Assembly (NCBI GenBank): GCA_033675265.1
Contig: JAUJYZ010001369.1
Location: forward strand, 186,001 to 250,000
Reading direction: 5' to 3'
Source: Actinostola sp. cb2023
Lineage: Eukaryota > Cnidaria > Anthozoa > Actiniaria > Actinostolidae
DNA: 64,000 nucleotides
Part shown: positions 57,901 through 64,000 of the stretch, piece after piece
Numbering within the stretch: position 1 is the stretch's first letter
Layout: every line of letters begins with the position of its first letter
Notes under the pieces: model-generated
Told to the model about the DNA's origin: nothing
Databases searched by the model: none
The model's input: only the letters and a program-made list of their open reading frames with translations
Made by a program: the position numbers and the translations under genes

Positions 57901-60900
57901 GCGGGTTTGACGGGTTTGACGATCAACATCTTGGCTTTTCTCGTCCTTACTTGACATGATTACGGATCTTGCTTAACTTGTATTTAAGTTTGAAGAAAAT
58001 GTAGATGCCACGGTGGGAAATTAAAGACAAAACCACTTGAGAGCAATTGTGAAACAGGGATTTACTCTGTTATCAAACGCTTCAAACTAATGAAGAAAAT
58101 ACACTTGTTATATAATGTTTCCGTCAATAAAAGCTATGTAAAATACTTACAATAGTATTTGTTTATGCATAACTTTACCTTAAATGTGGCTTCCCACCAT
58201 AATAATCGGTTTGATGAAGAAAATAAGTGAGAAAAGTAAAAACTAGTGAAAACTAAATGAAAAGTGAAAAACACTGATTGCGTGATTCGCTGACGTGACA
58301 CGTACGTTGCTAAGCAATAACATTGAATGACTTACGCACGAAAACGAGGCTGTTCACAATCAAACATGGCGGTTGAAATGGCAAGTTTACAATATTAATG
58401 TTCTGAGTTTCTTGAAGAAAAAGACTAACAAATATAAATGGTTTGAAATTACAAATGGATTTAAAATGTCTGTAAATACTTGAGGAACTTGTAAGGTACG
58501 TAAAATAATGTTATTTCAACAATATTGTTGTACGATCGAAAGTTCGATCAAGTTCACTGAGTTCGTGAATTAACAAGGGATTATGAAACTCCAGTCACGT
58601 GATGGCCTGATGTGCGCCGCGTTTTGTTGGTGCACTTTTCCGTGAACCGAAGAGCCGAAGTCGTCGTACGCTACAGGCCCGTGGGGGGTACCCAGGGTGA
58701 AGTCGCTGAAGTTTTGAAAAATGGCGGAGAAGTTGATGAAGCAAAACATGATTTTTTCGGTGTAAACGTTTGAATTCTATTCCTTATCCATGGTAAGTTT
58801 AGAAGTTCACAATTCATGTCAACTTTAAGTAGCTTTAGATGAAATTTGACGGTTTTAAAGTAGTCCTTTTTCATTTTGAATGGTGGAGAATTGTATGTTG
58901 TGCTCGACACACGACAGTTTTGTTGAAAACTAAGCTGAACTAAATATATTTTCTGAATTATTTTCTTGAGGTTTTAGTAGTTTTTGCTCTAACTGTTCTC
59001 TAATAAAAGACATGAAAGGACTTGCCTATACTATGGCAGAAGGGCTGCTTCAGTTATTTTTCATAAATTAAGCTTATGACCGAGCTATTTCACTTGTGTA
59101 CAGTTGCTGTCAGTTGTCATTGAAATAAGACTTACACACTGTACACTTCAATCAAGTTCAACAAAGAACCTAGTACTTTATCTGTTTAAACATTATGACT
59201 CTCTCATCTATGTTATTTTGTGCTTTCTTACAGTACTTCTTACAACACAAGCCGGAACGCCAACACAGTATAAACCTTCTGAAGGCAAAAATATAGACGA
59301 ACTCAAATTCACTGACATCGAAGGAGTCATGATGAATGGCGATGGACTCATGAAGCAGCCGTGAACTAAAATATTAACAGTTAATTGTTCTTTATTGTCA
59401 TTGACATAGTACAACTCAGTTAGCAAATACTATCATCTGAGAGAAACACAGAGTAATTTTAAATCATGGTTCACGGAAGAACGTAAGTAAGCTTTTAATA
59501 TCGCACTCCGATGTTTGTTATTCATTCACAACTTCGTCGATTGTGGTGACAGGCATAAAATTTATTAATTTTGTATTTTTATATACAAAACAATATCCAT
59601 AGTAATACTGATCAATATAGTGAATGAATTGTACAGAAAGAACGGCAAAACAGTGTGTCAAAAGCTAGTAAACTTATTTTAACTGATTGTTGAAATAAAT
59701 ACGTTTGTTTGTCATTTTGTTTATAAGCACTGATAGCAAAAATGTGTTGTGCAGTACTAAATATTGAGACTATTCTGCATTTATAAAACACAATGCCTCA
59801 ATTTTAAAGCATTTTAATCGATAAAAATCAAAACACAATACAAATACTATATAAAAGTCAAAACAGAAAACAAATAAAGTATATTGTAGATGTTTTGACT
59901 TATGTTTAGTGAAAATATAAATATTAAAACTTGCAAAAAAGAGCACAATTCAGATTTGCCGAGCGCTTGCCGATGTCCTCTCGAAGGTAAAATCCGACTG
60001 CCTCACGGAAAAGTGCACCAACAAACGCGGCGCACATCGGGCCACGACGCTCAAAATTTCAAAAATTAGTTTCTCAGCGTACGTTGAAGTTAGACGACTG
60101 AAACTTACAAAGTGTTTCGAGAATACGGTAAAGTTTAGTTATTCGAAGAAAAATTGAATTTTCATATCACATTGACAAAATTAGGGTCAAAAACGTATTT
60201 GTCACGTGACCGAGTTTCATACCTTGTTTCAATATACACATTTGCTGCGGGCGCATCCCGCAGGACGCACACAGGAAGCCCAACATAGGACATTACTCAG
60301 CACAGGGAACCCACCATATTTATTGCGCGCGCGCGCGCTTTACCACAGGGAACCCATCAAGAAAAGACACAAATATCATTTTTTGAATTATTTAGTAGCC
60401 TCAAAAGCAATGGTTGGGCTGCCTGTGTACAGGCTGGACTTCAGGATTAAAAAAAACAAAACAAAATATGACGTGTCATTGCACCATATTAGCCCAATAA
60501 TATAGGGCGATCTTTAGTGACGTCTGAAAACGTGACAGCATTTGGTTCAATACTTGAAACTGGCTTTTCAAAACAGTAAAATTAACAAAGAAAAAATTAT
60601 GTAGGTGTAGCAACATGTTGCCTAACGGACAAGAGTTCTCACGTTTACAAACATATTAACAACTCTGCAACATGCCGTAATGTATGCTCAGAAGATTCTT
60701 TTAGCATCATTGATCATGCGAACACTATATTTAGCCTAAAAATCAAAGAGGCATTGCATATTCATTGGCTTAATTAAGTCTGCGCTAAACCAACAATTGT
60801 ACCATGTAAATCTTAGACTGTTCTATGATATCTCATTGTAATTTCTTTTGTCTTATTTTTCTATACGCCTATTTCAAAAAACGTTGACAACGGGCGATCT

Positions 60901-63869
60901 GAAATGGATGATCTGAGACCAAGACAAATTATGGGAAACTGAGGGTCTTTCGTTAGTAACGTGCGAAATTCATTCATTCGCCTCAAGTATGGAATCACGC
61001 TTGGTGTTCGAACGAGTCTGGCGGAGGTTAACGTGAATTTTCAAAGTTTCAGATCATCCAATTCAGATCGACCGTTATCAACGTTTTTTGAAATAGGTGT
61101 ATACACCTATTTCAAAAAACGTTGGCATCTGAAATCTGAATCTGAAATCTGAATCTGTGACCTAAAAACACTCGTAGCCACACTATTCACCAACGCACAG
61201 GTCTTCGCCTAAAGGTCGTGTAGGCATATTCCAGTAATTACAAGATAGATCACAACTTATACCCACAATAATAATAAGATTTCAGATTCAGATTAAAGGT
61301 GTATACCTATTTCAAAAACGTTGGCATCTGAAATCTGAATCTGACAAAAGTAGTTGCCGGAGGAACGGTAAACAACCGTCGGAGCCGTCCAGCAGTAACC
61401 GACTTCTATTGAACCCCATTTATTCTTTCTTTGAAACTAGTTATATTAGAATATCGGAAGTAATATTTGAAGGCCGACTAGACGGGATTTCCAGCCCGTG
61501 TGCACTAATATCTGAGACTAACTGCAAAGACTGGAAATCCCGTCTAGTCCGAATTAATTCAAAGCTAAAGTCGGCCGAATTTTATGCTAATTAAGAACAA
61601 ACGTCCTACATACAGTTGTTTGAGATTGATAAGTTGTCGGTAAAAGCGTTCAAAATACAAGACCGATAGGGATCATGGGTAATGGCGATTGTTGATTTCT
61701 TTTCTCCACAAATGTATGTGCAAAGAAGCGCCTTGCCTGCGGCCCTGTGGACAAAACGCGCTGCAACATTGCACGCAATACTGCCGCCAATGTGATTACA
61801 AGATACAAGCACAATATTGTGTGGAAATTAAGAACAGGGGAGGGGAGAAACAGTAACCCTCCCCTTCCCAGACCAAATGTACACATTCAAGTATAGACTT
61901 ACAATTTCTTCACGCAGGAATATCTTCGTTCGACCCAACTTAAAGCCAGGGCAAGCGCTGGGCGTGGAAGAGTTTTCCTTGTCAACATCACCACTGCAAC
62001 CAATTGAAGTCAAAATCGATCGACAGATGTTCGGTGTGTGATCGTAACCACTTCGTTTCCGTCGTCGTGCTCGTCGGTCGGCTTTCTTGAGTCGGTTGAT
62101 AGAGGCGGGGGATATGGAAGCTACAGAGGGGAACGACTTGATGGGCGTGACAGGTAGGCGGGCTTTATCGTATGTGACGGCAAAGTTATATCGGTTGATG
62201 AATTCTCGATGGGTCAGCCTAGAAAAGAAAAGGTTCATTTTGGCTTTGCTTTTGATCATTTTTTCTCCTCATTATTTTGTGATCTTTTGAGGGCATAATG
62301 GTTTATTTAGCCCCATGAAGGTTATGCCCGAGCGCAATATCATTTATATTTCCTAAGCCCTAAATTATCAAGGATTTAGTTCAAAAGAAAGTCTAAATAT
62401 ATCGAGAAGTGACTCAACTCAACTGCACCTTCGGCCATCTTGTTTTAATTTTGAAGCAGCTAATTTACATTTTGACGCAGAAATATGACGTCACGTGTAC
62501 CTGCGGCAAATTCAGCTAATTTGCATAAACCATCATTCGCGCGCATGTTATATTGAGTCACTTGCGGGCACAAATATCCTATAATGCCCTCGGCCCTCTG
62601 TTTTCCTGACTTTACAAACATTTATGCCCTCTAAATCCTTGATAATTGATAATTTAGGGCTTGGGTAATATAAATGGGTTTTACTTTTTCTCTTGTTTTA
62701 GTTTTTGTCTTTTCTATTTTTTCTAATTTCTCTGTCTCTCTCTTTCTCTCTCTCTTCCTTCCCTTCTCTTAATTCCTACTTTATCATTTCCATTTTGCTT
62801 TCACTTCATTTTTTTTGTAATTTGAAGTGACTTTTTCCCCTATTTACATAATTCTCTTTCATCCACTTATTCATTATCCCTCTATGATTATATCTCTTCT
62901 ATTTCCCATTCCATACCTGACTGGGTATCCAGCTGCACATATTTTAATGGTCTCCATGACGCCACAAGAACGTAGTTGATTCAGCACCTGTGAACACAGA
63001 ACTGACGTCATGTTTCGACTCCCGTAGGGTGTCCCGCGGGATTGACGACAACGACAACCGGAAGTGTAAATAACTTCAGTCTGTTAGGAGTGTCGTACAT
63101 TAGAGATTTAGTCCAAGCCCAAGCCTGTGAGGTTACTTCATCCACAGGGAATACCAACTATGAAGAAGACATGAAACTCCGAACAGAAGTTATTTACACT
63201 TCCGGTTGACGTCGCCATCGTAGATTTTGTAAATCTTAAACACCCTTACAGTACAGCTAATTCAGAAAACGTTGTCCTAGGTTTTGTTGCATATTGCAAA
63301 TTGTATTATTATGGACTGATCAATACATGTGTTTTCTTCTATTTTGGAGTTCCAAAACACGCAAACAAATATCAGGGAGGCCCTGACAGTCAACCATGAT
63401 CTCAGTTTCGGCAACGCAACGCAAACGAACACATATATTGATCAGTCCATAATGCACTTTGGTCTGGGAATGGAATATACAACAAAACCTAGGACAAGGT
63501 ATCTTGAATTAGCTGTATATTCGCGATTTCACAAGTGTTATCTGTGGCTCGTCTGTATTAGTGATAGGTACCTGATCCCTGTCGAATAGGTTTGGAGCGC
63601 CAATAGTGTTGGGTCGAACACATCTTATATAGTGAATATTAGTACGTCTGTATTAGTGATAGGTACCTGATCCCTGTCGAATAGGTTTGGAGCGCCAATA
63701 GTGTTGGGTCGAACACATCTTATATAGTGAATATTAGTACGTCTGTATTAGTGATAGGTACCTGATCCCTGTCGAATAGGTTTGGAGCGCCAATAGTGTT
63801 GGGTCGAACACATCTTATATAGTGAATATTAGTAGACGTCAATGTTGACATTAGCTTATCCAGCGATGC
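41101..63869 (-). CDS. MYO19: Unconventional myosin, MYO19-like, C-terminal 362 residues (5' part outside window)
   Basis: Exons from 5' to 3' on the minus strand: 63869-63762, 62987-62917, 62218-61903, 47969-47840, 42192-41843, 41448-41368 and 41133-41101 (stop). Every junction is GT-AG with matching phase. Motor domain: SLDKLMSTLTSTNIHYIRCV, LNQLRSCGVMETIKICAAGY, LTHREFINRYNF, a basic converter insert, then FKLGRTKIFLREE. The neck has two or three IQ motifs (AFTIQCCWWRYRNR, AAVMIQKVVRGWLKRTRY, AATTLQKHFRFR). The tail motif FHTRKTPL matches FHCRKSPL in the human MYO19 mitochondrial-binding tail. AATAAA follows the stop at 41094-41089. MYO19 moves mitochondria on actin. The myosin call is near certain; class XIX rests on the converter insert and tail. 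One intron holds the 53 bp satellite; another (13.9 kb) holds the O-methyltransferase and C1/BEL. Confidence 0.88.
42204..42427. mobile_element. MITE, TACCGTATTTCCTCAAATA family
   Basis: Inverted ends TACCGTATTTCCTCAAATAC and the complement ending TATTTGAGGAAATACGGTA, with inner repeats of ATAAACGCCCC. The 53 bp satellite begins directly at its right edge. Myosin intron. Confidence 0.75.
42430..47330. repeat. 53 bp satellite, about 92 copies, in a myosin intron
   Basis: The unit reads GGGAGGCCAAGTAGCATGAA then CGCAAACAAGGGTTATGTAA then TCTACGAGTTATA. Three sites vary in linked fashion: GAACGC/GAGCGC, CAAAC/CAATC and ATCTACG/ATCCACG. Copies are otherwise nearly identical; truncated or scrambled units are seen near 45605, 46165, 46420, 46490 and 46660. 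There are no unique spacers and no ORF across it. It makes up nearly all of the 5.6 kb intron between the two IQ-coding exons. Confidence 0.98.
48004..48424. mobile_element. ~420 bp foldback, ATGGCCGC/GATACGGAATT family
   Basis: Long inverted arms: ATGACATGGCCGCGCGGAGA to TTCCAATAATCGTTGTCC on the left and the complement at 48262-48424. They include GAAGCTGACGACCGCAAAG / CTTTGCGGTCGTCAGCTTC. The right arm carries an extra CACGAGTGCAGCGAGCGAGT block. It lies 35 bp upstream of a myosin IQ exon. Confidence 0.7.
48425..49135. other. No gene seen; contains a 31 bp poly-C tract
   Basis: Minus-strand ORF 48438-48812 (124 codons) is hydrophobic and unlike any family I know; it lies in a myosin intron and lacks convincing splice sites. 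Bases 48938-48968 are uninterrupted C. CAACGTTTTTTGAAATAGGC at 48891 is a fragment of the palindromic MITE family at 60.9-61.3 kb. Confidence 0.5.
49136..49363. repeat. 58 bp tandem repeat, about 4 copies
   Basis: The unit reads TTATAAACCATTACAGTAAA then AACACGCGTATAAGATCGCTAAATAGGCTAAAAGTACA. Confidence 0.9.
49364..50004. other. AT-rich stretch without a recognised gene
   Basis: Only a short hairpin (GAACCTGTT...AACAGGTTC, 49391-49423) and a 66 codon Lys-rich minus ORF (49620-49820). It lies 3' of the O-methyltransferase. Confidence 0.5.
50005..51147 (-). pseudogene. ASMT/plant-type O-methyltransferase, single exon, two frameshifts
   Basis: Three minus-strand frames join into one Methyltransf_2-type SAM-dependent O-methyltransferase of about 375 residues. 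The N-terminal winged-helix part is 51147-50535 (LSIEDIATKSGCTSSKQLYP, then a KNKHF-like linker, HFEYM and NRLVDMAGS). The SAM fold is 50535-50370 (SGYFLASIL, YVVELPDVVDDARKNF, FIKQDFTKP). The C-terminus runs from 50370 to the stop at 50005 (GGRLLIIEVCSPEPGD, HSVHWISIVCG, RSKNEWIELLQEIG, GGYTIFEL). The frame changes inside the GxGxG-like loop near 50535 and again near 50375; no splice sites explain them. It may be a pseudogene, or the consensus may carry indel errors. It lies on the same strand as, and inside, a myosin intron, and intronless form suggests retrocopy or transfer. The canonical His base is not clearly placed. Confidence 0.75.
51516..52733 (-). repeat. 3' LTR of the BEL element, mosaic with element B sequence
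   Basis: The ends match the 5' LTR, but the length is twice as great. Between about 51560 and 52480, LTR-like words alternate with blocks from the TIR element at 2690-3990. Examples are CGAACACGAAGGGACC and the long run GACTTTCAAATACATATTTT onward. The alternation is often at a scale of 5-30 bases. Confidence 0.8.
52778..56901 (-). CDS. BEL/Pao pol: zinc finger, protease, RT, RNase H, integrase
   Basis: Minus strand. Zinc-finger cysteines CWIC/CETC are followed by the protease motif ALIDTGSDTTF, then a Pao-type reverse transcriptase (RRVFNFSS, AADVSDMFLQMQV and catalytic YVDD in KSFYVDDCLTS). RNase H follows (FTDSMIVYYW). The integrase has its H2C2 finger (WNCFTCKK) and DDE core: Asp in MCDYFGPI, Asp in VYSDRGTTF, Glu in GAVERMVRS. 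The C-terminal region after 53040 (WLKEYLPTL ... WPLARIVRV) resembles DUF5641, ending at a TAG at 52780-52778. Lesions: a frame change at a 7-A run (53685-53691) between the integrase finger and core, and another near 53040. The 1091 residue stretch 56868-53593 is otherwise open, so the copy is fairly young. Confidence 0.93.
56902..57957 (-). CDS. BEL/Pao gag (DUF1759-type), with two in-frame TGA codons
   Basis: An ATG at 57957 opens a frame with a coiled, Lys/Glu-rich N-terminus, interrupted by TGA at 57888-57886. From 57768 a 288 residue ORF includes the conserved DUF1759 core (LNIKKFSGDPEKYAQFKARF, then ALRGF and DILQRRFGQ). It ends in CIMHPNS at a second TGA (56904-56902). Pol continues in the same frame directly afterwards (HYTREC), so gag and pol were one open frame. 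The second stop falls inside the first zinc-binding cluster. Both could be C-to-T changes of CGA codons, but readthrough cannot be excluded. Confidence 0.85.
58000..58575 (-). repeat. 5' LTR of the BEL element
   Basis: 576 bp, TG...CA ends. It serves as the reference against which the left LTR appears mosaic. It contains CACGTGAC-free, AT-rich sequence with several GTGAAAA words; no TATA box is assigned. Confidence 0.88.
60434..61902. other. Myosin intron with a cluster of palindromic MITEs
   Basis: CCTATTTCAAAAAACGTTG termini occur at 60872, 61077-61094 (inverted), 61104 and 61300, each followed by CATCTGAAATCTGAATC-type repeats. Two or three MITEs thus lie end to end. A foldback of GACTAGACGGGATTTCCAG and its complement lies at 61478-61550. 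No coding exon was identified. Confidence 0.6.
61079..61124. repeat. 46 bp perfect palindrome
   Basis: The left half reads CAACGTTTTTTGAAATAGGT followed by GTA, and the right half is its exact complement. It forms where the right end of one MITE meets the left end of the next. Confidence 0.9.
62335..62690. mobile_element. Foldback in a myosin intron
   Basis: Inverted arms ATTTCCTAAGCCCTAAATTA with TCAAGGATTT (62350-62382) and the complement at 62635-62685. A CT-rich low-complexity stretch follows (62690-62800). Confidence 0.6.
63056..63207. repeat. Inverted repeat ACCGGAAGTGTAAATAACTTC, myosin intron
   Basis: The 21 bp arms at 63056-63076 and 63186-63207 are complementary. No other structure is recognised. 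Confidence 0.65.
63250..63523. mobile_element. MITE with TACAGCTAATTCA arms
   Basis: Inverted arms of about 70 bp: ACAGCTAATTCAGAAAACGT with CCTAGGTTTTGTTG on the left and the complement ending TGAATTAGCTGTA on the right. A second inner pair TATGGACTGATCAATA is palindromic around the centre. Confidence 0.7.
63551..63835 (-). repeat. 95 bp tandem triplication of a myosin exon end with its donor
   Basis: Three copies start at 63551, 63646 and 63741. The rightmost (5'-most on the minus strand) contains the last 74 nt of the genuine exon (63869-63762) and its GTACCT donor. The other two, inside the intron, each carry the same coding end and donor but no acceptor. Translation through the first donor meets a stop in the next copy. 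Confidence 0.95.
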
Positions 63870-63904
63870 CTGAAGAACACAAATAAAGCAAACAAGAATC
63901 AAGT

Positions 63905-64000
63905 CCAAAATACTCATTCATCCATTCTATCCATCAATTCCATTCATTCTATTCATTCATCCATTCATCGATCCATCCATCTATTCTATTCATTCATCCA
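63905..64000. repeat. ATTC/ATCC microsatellite
   Basis: Imperfect tandem CATTCATCCATTCTAT words up to the right edge of the window. Confidence 0.85.

Larger units (their letters stand above)
51516..58575 (-). mobile_element. BEL/Pao LTR retrotransposon (7.06 kb)
   Basis: Direct LTRs flank a gag-pol region read on the minus strand. The 5' LTR is 58575-58000 (576 bp) and the 3' LTR is 52733-51516 (1218 bp, altered). Both start TGTTAATTCACGAAC and end GGCATCTACA. A 5 bp duplication AGGGA flanks the element (51511-51515 and 58576-58580), typical for BEL/Pao. A purine tract (AAAGAAAAAGAGGAGCA) lies next to the 3' LTR at 52734-52750. No convincing primer-binding site was found next to the 5' LTR. 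It is inserted in element C1, inside a myosin intron. Confidence 0.93.
51310..60427. mobile_element. Element C1 of the CACAGGCAGCC family, split by a BEL element
   Basis: Inverted ends CACAGGCAGCCCAACCATTG are flanked by the 6 bp direct repeat TACAGG (51304-51309 and 60428-60433). The left part is 51310-51515 and the right part 58576-60427; without the BEL insertion the element is about 2.05 kb. The interior is shared with C3 in inverted orientation, including an exon-like segment at 59234-59361 (ELKFTDIEG ... NGDGLMKQP, stop). It has no transposase, so it is a non-autonomous relative of C2. Confidence 0.8.

Overview
The window reads as an early-branching invertebrate animal genome; a sponge or a cnidarian fits best. 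The reasons are spliced genes with GT-AG introns, AT-rich DNA, many foldback (MITE-type) repeats and a BEL/Pao retrotransposon. It is not bacterial: there are no operons or ribosome binding sites, and most long ORFs are tandem-repeat artefacts.

Two conserved genes converge on each other. PES1 (pescadillo) lies on the + strand at 8091-32003. It has 16 exons encoding 513 residues, and all splice phases agree. The 3' half of an unconventional myosin, most like MYO19, lies on the - strand. Seven exons run from 63869 down to a stop at 41101, with a poly(A) signal just after it. PES1 works in ribosome assembly; MYO19-class myosins move mitochondria on actin. A possible second gene starts head to head with PES1 at 7915, sharing a 175 bp promoter that carries a CACGTG E-box. 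A single-exon O-methyltransferase, broken by two frameshifts, sits inside a 13.9 kb myosin intron.

The rest is dominated by transposons, often nested, with target-site duplications that can be read directly. 1-7 kb: an element with Tc1/mariner-like ends (382-6544) that contains a Helentron-like element, which itself contains a TIR element. 10.4-14.4 kb: a decayed EnSpm/CACTA-like element in PES1 intron 4, with a mariner-derived foldback inside. 16.9-22 kb: a TTAA-flanked element with ~0.9 kb inverted repeats in PES1 intron 7. 32.3-39.9 kb: a nest between the two genes, made of a ~2 kb-type element (C3) holding a 9-bp-TSD foldback and a 4.7 kb relative (C2) that encodes a DDE-type transposase I cannot place in a family. 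51.3-60.4 kb: a third member of that family (C1), split by a full BEL/Pao element with LTRs, gag and pol.

Tandem arrays fill many introns: a 53 bp satellite of about 92 copies in a myosin intron (42.4-47.3 kb), a 44 bp satellite of about 55 copies in PES1 intron 12, and a different 44 bp array of about 13 copies in intron 7. Both conserved genes also show a tandem duplication of the 3' part of an exon together with its splice donor, each with a 95 bp period.
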